From Solanum dulcamara (lineage: Eukaryota; Streptophyta; Magnoliopsida; Solanales; Solanaceae): a stretch of DNA of 64,000 nt. Within the stretch, counting starts at the first letter, position 1; the number at the start of each line of letters is the position of its first letter. This document shows positions 33,961 to 47,424 of the stretch, one piece after another. The notes under the pieces were generated by a model that saw only the letters and a program-made list of their open reading frames with translations, was not told the origin of the DNA and ran no database searches. The position numbers were made by a program, and so were the translations under genes. The DNA lies in NCBI RefSeq assembly GCF_947179165.1, contig NC_077237.1:60929523-60993522 (forward strand), in the 5' to 3' direction.

Positions 33961-34370
33961 GAACTAGTTTTTGCACATCACAAACTAACTCCTCCTCATC
34001 CTCAATTTGGGAAACACTATGCATGGATAGCCTATAAGAACATCAACAACCACAATTGCTTTTCCATATTGTACAACACATTCATATCATAATATTTCAA
34101 CAACTCGAACCATCGCCTTTGTTGAAGGTTCAAATCCTTTTACTTGAACAAAAATTGTAAATTCTTCTGATCGGTGAATACATCAACATAGATTCCATAG
34201 AGGTAGTGTCTCCAAATCTTCAAAGAGAACACAATCAATGCTAACTCCATGTCTTGAGTTTGATAGTTCTTTTCATACATCTTAAGTTGCCTAGAAGCAT
34301 AGGCTATCACCTTATGATTTTTCTTCAAAACACAACCCAGACCAATCCTCAAAGAATTACAATACATGAC
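33961..34370 (-). pseudogene. RNase H of W
   Basis: The minus strand reads [52 protein letters not shown] and QRWFELLKYYDMNVLY. This is the gypsy RNase H, with the usual YCDAS start changed to YCNSL, losing the first catalytic acid. It is cut at 34371 by an antisense solo LTR; the preceding RT residues continue at 36585. Confidence 0.9.
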
Positions 34371-36584
34371 TATAAGACCCAGAAGTTCAAAGGCCAAACA
34401 AATAAAAGTGTTGCAAAAAAATTAGAAAATCTCCTGGTGCAGGCTTCTACGAGCCGACCTACGATCCATAAGAAGGCAGTCATAAAAGGCCCAACACTTG
34501 GGGAAAATTGAGTTATCTTAGATGAGCCAATTTGACGACCTATAGTAAGTTTGATGAGATGTAGGAAAGTCTCATAGGAAGGCCCTAAGAAGTAAAAATT
34601 TTCCTAAATGTGAACTGGCTCTACGAGGGGTTTCTATGGACAATAGGAGTTCTGAGGACCCGTACGATGGACCTATATATGAGGTTCAGAAATTTGGATT
34701 TTGAAATTTGGAAAAGTTAGTAGGACTAGAGGGTCGTACGTCCCATAGAAACTTTGATGGACCGTAGACTCCTCTCATAGGATATGTCCTAAGTTTTGGA
34801 AATTTGGCTAAGTGTTGGGGTGTTTGATAAACCTTTCCTAAGACCCATAAGTTGATCGCGACCCATAGAATTGACTCGAAATGTTGAATGTACGATTCCA
34901 GTAGCTCAACTTTTGGAGTACTGATTTTATGACTTAATCCTACCACCCGTCAAAGAACACATAGGTCCCAGTTGTAGGAAAACTTCGACAGATTTTAACT
35001 AGGGGTATTTTGGACCTTTCCCACTCAATTAATCCCTAAACTACGTCATTTTGGACCTATAACTAACCATAATCTTTTTTGTCTTTGAAATATACCATGT
35101 TCCCTTATATTCCCGCATCCTCTCAAAATTTCCTCCACTCATTTTTTCCAGATCTTATCTTAAGTCTAAGGAAAAAAACTAGAGTTTCCATCTTCAAGTT
35201 CTTCAAGCTCCACTATTGTAAGACTTTGATTATCAAGGTATGTTGGGAATTTATCCATGGATCCTTTCCATCCATTGAGTCCCAAATTTTTCTCTCTTTT
35301 TAATCAATTTCAATTCTACAAATTTTTGATCAAATTACATTGAGTCAATTCAATTATACTTCTATTTAATTCCAATAGTTTATTCATGCATGGTTTGAGT
35401 TAAATTGTATGTTATCAATAAGTTTTGCAACAACCCATGTATCATGCTATAAATTTCAAGTTATACATTTTGAATGTATGATCAAGGATTTATATATGAT
35501 TTGTGAAAGTTATGTATTATGATTCAAGTATGTTTTCAAGTATAAAACCATGAATTGAGAAAATGTTTCTCACAATATGCAAGATAAGATGATTTGGATG
35601 CTTAGAAAGGTAAGTATCCACAAGTTTAAGTTATGATCATGGTTTTCAAGGAGCTATTCTTAGGATATATTTTCATGATGTTGGATTGGTTGATTTACCT
35701 ACTCTTATGACTATACTTTATATATTCCATTGGGATTAACTTAGCACAAAGCAAACTTTGTGGTGGGGATCCATGAGGGAACCCTAGTAGCAACCCTTAG
35801 TTCTAAAACTACATGCCACGTTAGGTTTTCTTATGTCCTAGCTAGTGTATCCATATATATATCTCATGTTATATTTATGATACAGAGTGTATCTTAGAAA
35901 GTAACTTCTCTCTTCTTGGTGTGGGAGTTACATCAGATTTCATGTTATAGGTAACATGGTCTTACATGTTGGTTAAGGTTAATATGATACATATGTATAT
36001 GCTATGTCTATAAGCTTATGCTGATGGTTTATGGTGCATTGACTGCATGATTATGATTTTCAAATATTTTCAAGTTTTACTCATGTTTTTAAGATATTGG
36101 TCATGCATCACATGTTCATATTATTTATGTTCGATTATCATGTACTGACACATACCTTTTACCTATATTGTATCTTAATGTAGAGTACAACGATCACTTT
36201 ATACTTTCCGCTCATTCCTAGATATTTAGCTTACTTTCCTTTTGTTGGTGAGTCCTCTTGATTAACAAATGAGACATTTATGATTTCTATCATTCCTTAT
36301 GACTTATTTTTTATGTTTGGTGAGCTAGGAGCTTATCCTATGCCTCACCCAGATTTGTTGAGGCATGTTAGATTTTGGATATGTCTATGTTTTCATGTTC
36401 ATTCAGAATTAATTTATCCTTTATCGAGATACTCATGTTGAGAGTTTTATTCTGCAATTATGATTTAGTCCTATTATTTTATTTACCTTATGTATGCTCA
36501 TATATGATTTGTCAAGAGGTTTGGGTGGGGTCTCTTAGGATCCTAATCTTCGTGTCACATATAGAGCATAGCTTGGGTCATGAA
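34371..36584 (+). mobile_element. Antisense solo B LTR in W pol
   Basis: 2.2 kb, plus strand, starting TATAAGACCC (decayed TGTAAGACC) and ending CTTGGGTCATGA. It is colinear with the B LTRs in reverse orientation. W's protein reads ...LTLPEGSDGMVF before it and VMYCN... after it, so it sits exactly in the RT/RNase H link. No perfect target duplication is left; the right edge seems to have lost a few bases between two ATGA repeats. No internal region is present. Confidence 0.85.
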
Positions 36585-37480
36585 AAAACCATCCCATCAG
36601 ATCCTTCAGGTAAAGTCAACAACATGGATGAAGTTAGTTTATCTTTCAACTCTTGAAAATTCTTCTCACATGCTTCAGACCATTGGAATTTTATCTTACT
36701 TTCAGTCAAAGTATTCAAAGGAGAAGCAACATAAGAAAATGCTTCTACAAACCATCTATAATAACTAGCTAGGCTAAAGAAACTCTAAATATATGAAGGA
36801 GATAGAGGTCTAGGCAAATTTTTCACCACCTGGGACTTCTTAAGATCAATTTGAATACAATCACCGGAGACAATATGTCCAAGGAATGCCACTGACCTCA
36901 ACCAAATCTCACATTTGCTAAACTTAGCAAAAAAACTAACGATCCTTGAGAACTTGCATGAAAATCTTCAAATAATCGGCATGCTCATCCTCACTCCAAG
37001 AATAGACCAAAATATCATCAATAAATACAATAATTAAATATATCCAAATATTTCTTGAAAACCCTATTCATCAACTCCATAAAAGATGCAAGATCATTCA
37101 AAGTACAAAACACATACCCAAAGATTCAAAGTGATCATACCGAGTTAAAAAAGCCGTATTTGAAATATCACCTTCTATTACTCAAAGTTGATGATACCCT
37201 GATCGAAGATCAAACTTTTAGAAATAACTTGCTTATTGAAGGTGATCGAACAAGTCATTAATCCTTGATATGGGATACTTATTCTTGATTGTGACTTTGT
37301 TCAACTATCGATAATTAATAAACATACGAAGAGGCCCATCCTTCTTTCATACAAAAAGAACTGGAGCACCCATGGAGGGATACTCATTGTAATGAACCCC
37401 TGAACCAAAATATATTATAGTTAATCCTTTAACTCCTTAAGTTCTGTCACGGCCATTCTATAATAAGGGATAAATATAAG
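36585..37480 (-). pseudogene. Reverse transcriptase of W
   Basis: The minus strand gives NFQELKDKLTSSMLLTLP next to the inserted LTR, then in rising coordinates the thumb and palm. FMELMNRVFKKYLDIF is followed by an indel and VFIDDILVYS with the catalytic motif at 37002-37025. Sequence around 37340-37440 corresponds to the fingers, including text for a short P.G.PVLFV-like region. It is colinear with V's RT at 1-690 and similarly broken. Confidence 0.9.
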
Positions 37481-38064
37481 CTGGATATCGGGAACAAAAT
37501 CAATGAAGTACTCTATCTCCCTTCAAGAGGGATACTGCGAAGATCAACAGGATGCACAACTGAAAACTCATTTACCACCGAAATTGACTCAAGAGTAGGG
37601 GTTTTAAAATTTGTATCCCTAACCCTTAGTTGATAGATACAACCCTTAGAAATCATTATCTGAGCCTTAAGGCATGAGATGAATTGACCCTTAAACATGA
37701 AATTGCTACCTTTCCATTCTAAGATTTACTCATTAGGCAATTGAAACTCAACCACTCGGGTTCTACAATCAATAGAAGCATAACATGTATGAAGACAATC
37801 CATAAAAAGAATAACATCAAAATAGGTCATATCAAGCTCTACAAGGTAAGTTGAGGTGATTTTATGAAAGACTGAGATTGTATAATCTCTATAGACTAAT
37901 TTACCCATGACTGAATCACAAATAAAAGTATAGACTGAAAACGGCTCTAACAAAATTTTTGGACAAACATCAAATATCATGGCAAGATAAAGATTAAAAA
38001 AAGACAGATTCGCTCCCAAATCTAACAAAGCATAAACATCAAACTAAAATACACATAACATACC
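37481..38064 (-). pseudogene. Aspartic protease of W
   Basis: An open stretch of 100 codons at 37726-38028 reads LDLGANLSFFNLYLAMIFDV, then LLEPFSVYTFI, VELDMTYFDVILFMDCLHTC and YASIDCRTRVVEFQLPNE. This is gypsy retropepsin over nearly its full length. The active-site triplet is D-L-G rather than the usual D-S/T/P-G, so activity is uncertain even for the intact stretch. The start region is interrupted at 38065 by a solo LTR; 37513-37698 is the eroded link to RT. Confidence 0.88.
38060..38064. repeat. Target-site duplication of solo LTR, left copy (ATACC)
   Basis: ATACC before 38065 matches ATACC at 40125-40129. Confidence 0.85.
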
Positions 38065-40124
38065 TGTAAGACCCCGTAAGTTTAAGAGTCCAAACGAAGG
38101 AATAATTTTGGAAAATGGACTGAAAATCAATGTCTATGACTCCCCCTACTTGTCGTAGAGGTTCCTACAAGTCATAGCAAAGGCTCATAAGTTTGATAAG
38201 GAGGTTGGAAATTTGACAGAGGAAAAAGGGAGTTTAAGGGTCCATTTTATGACTCGTGGAAGTTTAGACAAGTTGTAGAAATGACTAGTTCATAAACTTT
38301 AGAGAATTGGACTTGCAAGTTTCCCTAACCCTGTAGGATGACTTGTGTCAATGACTCATCTTCAAATCTACGACTCATATAAAAGAGTCATAGAAGGACT
38401 TCAAATACTCAGTCCTTAGGGGTTCTAAGACCCTACAGGACGAGTCACTTCTACAAATCATAGAAGTGTCTACAACTAGTAGAGACGAGTCGTAGAGAAA
38501 AACCTAAGAGTGAATTCTTAAGGTATTGCCAAAACCCTATATGATGAGTCATTCCTTCATCTCATCGACCCTTCTACGAGTCCTAAGGATAACTCGTAGG
38601 GTCAGTTCAACCTAGATTTTTTAAAAGGCATTATAGTGCTTTCCCACATTATAACATCAAAGTATGGTCGTTTTGGGGACTGAAATGACATTATCTAAGG
38701 ACCCTAAGCTATTCTAATACCTTTTAGACTCAAATACTCAAGTCCTTTTCTTTCAAGTTCTCCCAAGGGTTTCAAGCAAAGTCTAGAGTTTCACTTCAAG
38801 GTTCTTCAGGCCTTCATTCTCAAAGTTGCATTAGGGCTTTAATGTCCAAGGTATGTGGGTATCATTCATGGGTCTTACACCTATCGATCCCAAGTATTAT
38901 CTAAACCTAACAACTCAATTTCAGATGATGCACTTCTATGGGTTTTCATATTATGAAACAAATGCAAAGATTATTGATTACTTGAAGTTTATTTATCTAT
39001 TTTAAGTTTATATTTTATCTAAACTTCATTAATTGGTTGATTATCATTGGTCCTTATATGAAAGCATGGAAGAAGTTTTAAAGTATATTGGTGGATTGTT
39101 TTAAAGATGTTCTAATTGATGCATTCCATTATTCTCATGCATGTTGGTTCATGTTAATGATTTGATGTTTGAATTGCATAGTACCCACCTAATTTAACTA
39201 TGTTTCGATGAAGTTTGAATTGAAAACCTTTGACTCCAAAATAAAAATTTATGAAAGAAAATATTTATGAATAAAAGGAGTCTTATAAAATGAAAGAATG
39301 ATTGAATGATGATGAAAGGGCTCCTTATCCAAAAAATGGATTCTATGTGATAAAGGATAATTCTCATATTTGAATCATCAAGTTTTAATGAGTTGTTCTA
39401 CCTAATGATGCTTTGACTATTTAAAGCTATGAAAATTATTATGTTCTTATGCTATTAAACTATTCTGTGAGATTTGACTTAGCACCGAATAGGGAATTGA
39501 GGTAGGATTCAGTAAGGAAATCCTAGTAGCAACCCCTTATCCCATTAAATATGTGCCAATATAGTAGACCTTATAGGCTTAGGCTAGTGGATCTACAAAT
39601 TCCCTTGAACTTAAATTAAAAGAATAAATGTCAAGTTTGACGGAGCTCTACCCGGCAAGTAGTCTCCCCGTTCCAACATAGGGGGTTATGTTGGATTTCA
39701 TGTAATAGATCACATGTTCTTAAATATTTGTTAATCGTCTTCCCATAAAATCAATGTTTTGAAGTTAATTATGTTTATTACTCATGCATGCATCTACTTA
39801 TGTATCTTATCTTACTATGCCTTAACATTTTCATTGAATTGCATGTCTACATACTTAGTACATTTAAAGTAATAACGTATGTCTTAGCCACCACCAAGTC
39901 TTAGTAAAGGTATGTTGGACATATATGTATGGAGTTTTGAAGTCGATAACGACTCTTATTCCATGATGTTTCCCCTTAGTCCCATTATCCCTTTTATTTC
40001 CCCTTATTATTATTGAATGTCATTACCTATGAAAAGCTAAATGAATGCTAAGAGGTTTGGGTGAGATACCTTCAGGTGTATCATTCATCATGTCATGTCT
40101 ACACCCTAGGCTTGGATTGTGATA
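38065..40124 (+). mobile_element. Antisense solo B LTR between protease and gag of W
   Basis: 2,060 bp on the plus strand from TGTAAGACCCCGTAAG to GGATTGTGATA, with exact ATACC target duplications. It is the best preserved B LTR at its ends. No internal sequence. It lies between W's protease and Gag zinc knuckle. Its interior carries short direct phrases around AACTCGTAGAAGTG-like text at 38380-38600 but no gene. Confidence 0.9.
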
Positions 40125-40912
40125 ATACCATTCACCATATTGGGAGAATCCTCCAACTACTAATGGGTCTGAAGAGCATAAAATATGTTCTGGCGCTGAC
40201 CACCACCAAAAACTAATGTAATATAATACTGTACCAACGATCAAAAGTAGTAATCTGATCCTGAGGAAGAACATCTTAATCTCTACAAGCATCTAAAGGA
40301 AAATCTCTCAATCTATAACCTATCCTTCCACAACCATAATAAGCATCGAAAACCGCCAAACAATCACCTTAATGGCGCTTCCCACACTTCTTTCATGCGG
40401 GGATAGTATGACCACTCCATTGAGTCTTAGGGTTGGACACCCTGTCCTTATTGAATATTGGGGATAAAGTACTAGAAGAATTCTATCCAAAGAACATTGA
40501 TCGAAACTTAGAATGACCACCATTTCTGGACCTTCCATGTGATAAGTCACCACGACTCTCTAGCCATTTCCTTGGGGGGTTTTCCAAGATTTGTTCGCTG
40601 TACATTATCAACCTTGAAATTTCCATCTCCTTAATTAACATGGCATCTCTACACCTTTTGACCACCAAACATGAAACACCTAAAACAAACTTGCTCATAC
40701 GAGCTCTAGAGTTGGTAACCTTAAATAGAGCATATTCAGACAATTGAGTAAATTTCAAAGGCACACTTCCTCACGCTCATGTTACCTTGCTTCAAGTTGA
40801 TAAACTCTTTGACTTTGGCCTACCTTTATTCAAGGGTAAATAAATGATCAAGAAAATCATCATTGAACTCCTCCCAATCTAAGGGATCAACATCCTTATC
40901 TCTTTCACCTTT
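40125..40912 (-). pseudogene. Gag of W with ruined zinc knuckle, 5' part displaced
   Basis: From high to low coordinates the minus strand reads LKFTQLSEYALF, RARMSKFVLGVSCLVV, AMLIKEMEISRLIMYSEQI and further spacer, then CGKRH*GDCLAVFDA and the knuckle at 40300-40341. In the knuckle three of four ligands are changed: YYGCGRIGYRLRDF where C-x2-C-x4-H-x4-C is expected. Near 40880 the text for W-E-E-F is still seen. Gag is cut at 40913 by element Z; the remainder lies outside the window. Confidence 0.9.
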
Positions 40913-43872
40913 TGTCACGACCCAACCCCGTAGGCCACAAATGGGGTCCAACCTAGATCTTCGTATACATATTTATCAACTATGGTCAAGTGAAGTATAG
41001 ACATGCAATGCATATAAATCAAGTGGAGTCAAACTGAACTACAAACAACATGATACGTACATGAAAACCCCTCCATAGGTCATAACATTTCATATGTATA
41101 TGGCCTCTTTAATTGGTATCATAACATGAAAAGGCACGCAAGCCAACGAGGTTGTCTTAACATAATAACACATACAATATATCATATAGACCCAACTGAA
41201 CCAAACTGACATACACAACCCACATATACATGTCTACCGACCTCTAAAAATGTTAACGATAATATATGGCGGGACAGGGCCCCCGCCGTACCCCTGAATA
41301 AACAGAACCAATTATATAAGTCAGTGGCTAGTGCCAAAAACTAAGCTTTGATACAATGGAGTCTCTTCCAGTAGAGTTGAACGGAATACTAAGCTGATAG
41401 ACTCCCAAAACCTGTATCTGTACTTGCGGACATGAAACGTATCCCCTCGAGAAAAGGGGTTCAGTACGACATATGTACTGAGTATGTAAAACATAACATA
41501 ATACAACTGGAACTATATCTGAAATAGAGAAGCAGGGGATAAAATATCAAATCAGAAACCTGTACTTGTACTCAATGAGTCATAAAACCATGCATGCTCA
41601 AATCATACAATAAAACCGACCCTTTCGGGGATCTGGTGATCACCTCTATAGGACCATCATAGGCCCGGCACCATCACCACCTTATTGCAACACATCATTA
41701 TATATATATACCCTGGCCCTCTAGTGAGGGACTTAATGAGTTTTTCATGTCATTGCATTATCATGTCCTCGTTTATTGTACCTATCCTTTTAGTGAGAGA
41801 CTCGATGGATAATGTAGTGAACTGTGCACGAGAACATACCCTGGCCTAGAACTCAGTGATAGAAGGGTTACAGTATTCACGAGTAGAGTAGTGAGTAAAT
41901 ATATGCAATTTAAATCATTATCAGAGACTCGATAGAATAAGAAAGTTTAGTTTTTGCCTGAGGATCCGAGTAGTAGTGTACTCATCTCGAGTGTCCTCTT
42001 TAACATATAGAAGTTTCTAGGGAAATAGTTTAACTATTATAGGGGTTCAATATTTAGAAGTAAATAAGAGATGATTAAGAATGGAATTTCCCTGGAGCTC
42101 ATATCATATTTAGCTTACAACTAGGACATGCCAAAAGGAAAGAATGATAGCTTTACATACTTAGTCCAAAAACATGCCAAGAGAAAGCTTTACATACCTC
42201 TTATGAGTTGCTTTTTATCATGTTTGCCTCGTCGTCCTTTGAACCTATTCAACATGGAAGAAATACGAATATCAACCATCCTTAACTTTTCAGCATCTTA
42301 AGTTGCACACGAGTATTCATAGAACTCATTTCCTCGCTCGTCTTCTCGACTAGTTCTTTAGCTAGTTAAGGAGTTAACAAAAATCGGGCAGCACCTCCCC
42401 TATAACATGCCCTATACGAATTTCCAATTAGATACCTAATCACTACAGCCAATGAACAACAAAACCTTCAGCTCATATACAAATAAAACAAGGTAACATT
42501 ACACAACATAAGCTCCAAACAACTTGCTGAAAATTACGATACCAAAATAGGGTTTCTAGTCTTTATTTTGCAAAACCTTTAATTATATGAAACGAGGGGT
42601 CGTGTGGCTGAAACCAGCAGCACCCAAACCTCTTTTAGAATAATTTTAAGCCCTGCCACACACCCCCACACACCTGAAACAGCACACCACAAGCACAATA
42701 CCTTGCTTCGACTATAATTTAACTATAGCGACTCCAATTTAGTTTGTTTCGAATCGTCAAGCATATAAATGGAATTGTCATATGTCCAGCCACTTAAAAA
42801 AAGTGTAACACACTTCATAACAACACCATAAGCTCCAAATTGAAGGTAAAGGTATTACTTTACCTGAAATTGGCCAAAACCCACCGAACTAGCCTCGGAA
42901 GTTCCTTGTTATGCTAAAACTTTAGCAGACTATTTGTATCGCTTCTTCGTTGTCCCAAATATAAATGTGGAATACCCTAAATAATTAATTCGCGGAACGA
43001 AATTGGAGGATTACCTTTTGGAGACCAAACTCGTAGCCCTCTCTCCTTGGCTTTCTAAGTTTTTCTTCAACTTTCTCTTGTTTGTTCCAAGTGTAAAGCT
43101 GAACATATGGTTCCATAGGCACCATAAGTTACATATATACACCCCCAAGTGATCAAGGAACAACGTATATAATTAATTTGCAGAGAAAAATTGGAGAACT
43201 CACCTTGAACTCCTCCAAGCCGTGGCTGCCCCTTTCTTTTCCTCCAATGTTCTCTCATTTTTTTGGCTGAGTTTTTGGATAGAAACTGAAGTACTTAGTC
43301 ACATAACATACATATATAGGGTGGCTTTGGATGTGACACGTGTCATCCCCATAGGATGATACATGTCTAGCCCCTATTGGGCCATTGATCTATGCCTTGC
43401 CCCTAGGCTGCCATGTGTCCTTGTGGGGCCCACCCCCCAAGAAGTTGGGTCACCTACTTGAAACCAAGTAGGTGGGTCACCTTCTACCATATGGCACCTT
43501 CCCATGCTGCCACATGTCGCTTTCTCTTGCTTCCATATGTCATTCTCCCATCCTCCTCATGGGTTCATAATCCCGTCTCATTTTAAGAGCCCGTGTAATC
43601 CTTTCTACGTAATCTTGGTATGTACTCAATTGATTACGTATGCAAGACTTCTAAATTAGTACCTTACGTAGGTAAATTGAGTCATATGACTCATTAATTG
43701 GCCTCCAACTCCTTCCGAGCTCTCCTTGCCCTATTTCCAACCTTCCCTCTTATGGGGTGTCACATTGTTCTTTCCTTAAAGTTGTTTGATAGTGTAGTAG
43801 ATTATTCGACACACTTGATAACTTCTAAGAATCTTGAGAGACATTCCGAGCTCAAGAGTGTGGGGTGTAACA
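40913..43872 (-). repeat. 3' LTR of Z (L1)
   Basis: 2,960 bp, TGTCACGACCC to GGTGTAACA in plus order. Compared with L2 it lacks two segments, about 130 bases near 41995 and about 330 bases near 42135, accounting for most of the length difference. It carries the ~180-base promoter duplication (AATTAATT at 42983 and 43171). The three-stem block is at ~41425-41481 and a degenerate palindrome array at ~43430-43480. Confidence 0.88.
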
Positions 43873-43894
43873 TCCTTTCCCCTTTTAGAAGATT

Positions 43895-46800
43895 TGTCAA
43901 AACCCAACCTCGTAGGTCGTGACTGGAGTCTGACCTAGACCCCCGTATACATATTTATTAGTTGTGGTCAAGTCAAATTATAGACACATAATGCATATAA
44001 ATCAAGTGTAGTCAAACTGGACTACAACCAACATAATATGGACATGAGAACCCCCATGGGTCATAATATTTCATATATCTGTAGCCTCTTTTATTTGTAT
44101 CATGACATTAAAAGGGCACGCAAGCCAACAAGGCTGCCACAACATAATAACACGTGCAATACATCATATAGACCCAGCTGAACCAAAATGACATGCACAA
44201 CCCACATATACATGTCTGCAGACCTCTAAAAATATTAATGACAACACTTGGTGGGACAGGGCCCCCGTTGTACCCCTAAATAAATAAAAGCAGTTTTATA
44301 CATCAGCGGTCAGTACTACAATTAGGCTCCTTTACAAGGAAGCCTCTTCCTGCTGAGCTGAGCATAATCCTAAGTTGACGAACTCCCAAAACCTGTATCT
44401 ATACCTGCGGGCATGAAACATAGCCCCCCCAAGGAAAGAGGGGTCAGTACGACATATGTACTGAGTAAGTAAAACATAAGATAATACAACTGGCAGTATA
44501 TCTAAAAGAGAGAAGCATGGGGTAAAATCTCAAATTAGAAACCTGTACCTGTACTCAATGAACATAAAGTCATACATGCTCAAATCATACAATATAGTCG
44601 ACTCTTTCGGGGATCCGGTGAATCATATCTGTAGGACCATCATAGGCACGGCGCCATTACCACATTATTGCAACACATCATCATATATATATACATACGT
44701 ACCCGTCCCTCTAGTGAGGGACTCAGTGAGTTGTTCATGTCATTGCATTATTATGTCCTCATATAGTGTACCTATCCCTTTAGTGAGGGACTCGGTGGAT
44801 AATGCAGTGAACTGTGCACGAGAACATACCCTAGTCCGGGACTTAGTGATAGAAGGGTTATAGTATTCATGAGTAGAGTAGTTAGTAACTATATGCAATT
44901 TAAATCATTATCAGAGACTCGACAGAATAAGAAAGTCAAGATTTTGCCTGAGGACCATAGTAGTAGTGTAGTCATCTCGAGTACCCTCTAAATGCCATTA
45001 TGGGCTATACCATTTGTAACCTCGGGGACCCTATACATGTACCAACATAAGTCCAAGTCGCTTATGGAATCAGAAACACTTGTTATCATATAGTCTTCAA
45101 GACTTGGAGCCTGCACATTTGGTACCTCTTAACATATAGAAGTTTCCAAATAAATAGGTCAACTATTATAGAAGTTCGATATTCAGCAGTAAATAGGAGA
45201 TTCTTAAGAATGGAATTACCCCAAAGCTCGTATCATATTTAACTTACAACTGAGACATTCCAAAAGAAGAAAGAGAATAAGCTTTATATAGTCTGTATTT
45301 TCCTTCAGGTGGTCATTATGTACATATTTTGTACCTGGCCCATCTTGGGGCTCGGTGAACAACTAAGGCATCATAGTATCATTTTCATACCAATTACATA
45401 TCAAGAGAAAGGAGAGATAGCTTTTCACACACTACTTTTTAATACGTAGAAGCCTTAACAGGGCAATACTCACTTCTTGTAGGAGTTCCAATACCAAGAA
45501 GTGGATAGGGATTATGAGGCGTACTTGGAGTTCTGGGAATGGAACTATCCCCAAATTTCACATACAATTCACTTACAGCTAAGGCATGCCAAAAGGAAAG
45601 AGAGATAGCTTTACATCCTCTTACGAGTTACTCTTGATCACATTCGCCTCATCGTCCTTTGAACCTATTCAACACGAAAGCAATACGAATATCGACCATC
45701 CTTGACTTTTTAGCATTTTAAGTTGCACACGAGTATTCATAGAACTCATTTCCTCGTTCATCTTCTCGACTAGTTCTTTAGCTAGTTAAGGAGTTAACGA
45801 AAATCGGGCAGCACCTCCCCTATAACATGCCCTATTCAAATTTCAAATTAGATCCCTAATCACTACAAAAAACAAACAACAACAACCTGTATCTCATATA
45901 CAAATAAAACATGGCAACATCACACAACATAAGCTCTAAACAACTTGCTGAAAAATTACGATACCAAAATAGGGTTTCTAGTCTTTATTTCACAAAACCT
46001 TTAATTATATGAAACGAGGGGTCGTGTGGCTGATACCAAAATCAACCACACCTCTTTTAGAATACTTTGATGCCCTGCAACATACCACCACACACCTTCA
46101 GCAGCACACCAGAAGCACAACACCTTGCTTCGACTATAATTTAACTATAGCGACTCCAATTTAGTTTATTTTGAATCGTTAAGAATATTTATGGAATTTT
46201 CATATTTACAGACACTAAAAAAATGTCTAATACACTTCATAACAATACCATAAACTCAAAATTGAAGGGAAAGGTTTTACCTTACCCGAAATTGGCCAAA
46301 ACTCCCAAACTAGCCTCAGAAGTTCCTTGTAATGCTGAAACTTTAGCGGACTTTTTATATCGCTTCTTCACTGTAAAGATTTGAAATTTGTTGTTACTAA
46401 GAACCTTAATATCACTTTGGTATACCCTAAATAATTAATTCACGGAATGAAATCGGAGGCTTACCTTTCTTGGCCTCAAAACCGTAGCCCTCTCTCTTTG
46501 GCTCTCTAGGTTTTGCTCTTAAAGTTTCTAAGTGTAGGGCTGAAGAACTGACTCCGTAGCTGTCATAATATACATATATACATCTCCACATGATCAGTGA
46601 ATATCTTAGATAATTAATTCACGGAGGAAAATTGGAACGTACCCTTGTTTTTTTCTTGTTGTCGTAGGTGCTCTCTCTTAGACTTTAAGCTTCCTTTTCT
46701 TTGTTTGTTAAATTATTTGGATGGAAAATGACTTAGTAGTCATCCAAACACATATATATACACCTCATTAGGAGGTAACACGTGTCATCCCCATAGGTGA

Positions 46801-47424
46801 CACATGTCCAGCCCCTATTGAGCCACGTATCCATGCTATGACTCCTAGGCTGCCACGTGTCCTTGGTAGGGACCACCCACTAGTAGGTGGGTCACCTACT
46901 TGAACCTTAGAAGGTGGGTCACCTGCTTCTATGTATCACCTTCCTAGGCTGCCACGTGGTGCCTTTTTTTGCTGCCATGTGTCGCCGCCTCTCGCTGCCT
47001 TGTGTCACTCTCATATGCTGCCATGTGTAGCTCTCACATACTTCCCTATGTCAAGTAGGTGAATCACCTACTTAGTCCAAGTAGTTGCATCACTTGCTTA
47101 CTTCTTCTTCGTGGGTTCGTAATCTCTTCTTACTTTAAGGACCTATGTAATCCTTATTATGTAAGCTCAGCGTGTATGCAAGTAACTTAAGTATGTCAGA
47201 CTCCTAAGTTAGTAGCTTACATAGGTAAATCGAGTCCTATGATTCATTACTTGTCCTACAACTCCTTCCGGGCTCTCCTACCCTATTTCCAACCTTCTTT
47301 CTCATGGGGTGTCGCATTCTTCTTTCTTTAGAGTTGTTTGATAGCGTAGTAGATTATCTAACTCACTTGATAACTTCTAAGAAGCTTAAGAGACATTCCG
47401 AGCTCAAGACTGTGGGGTGTAACA
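43895..47424 (-). repeat. 3' LTR of X (L2)
   Basis: 3,530 bp. It starts TGTCAAAACCC in plus order and ends GTGTAACA. It pairs with L5 and shares with it two segments missing from L1 (45000-45120 and 45270-45600). Promoter duplication: AATTAATT at 46433 and 46612, each with its own TATA-like run (46568-46584 and 46749-46765). Palindrome units lie at 46875-46930 and 47052-47075. Three-stem block at ~44406-44467. Confidence 0.9.
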
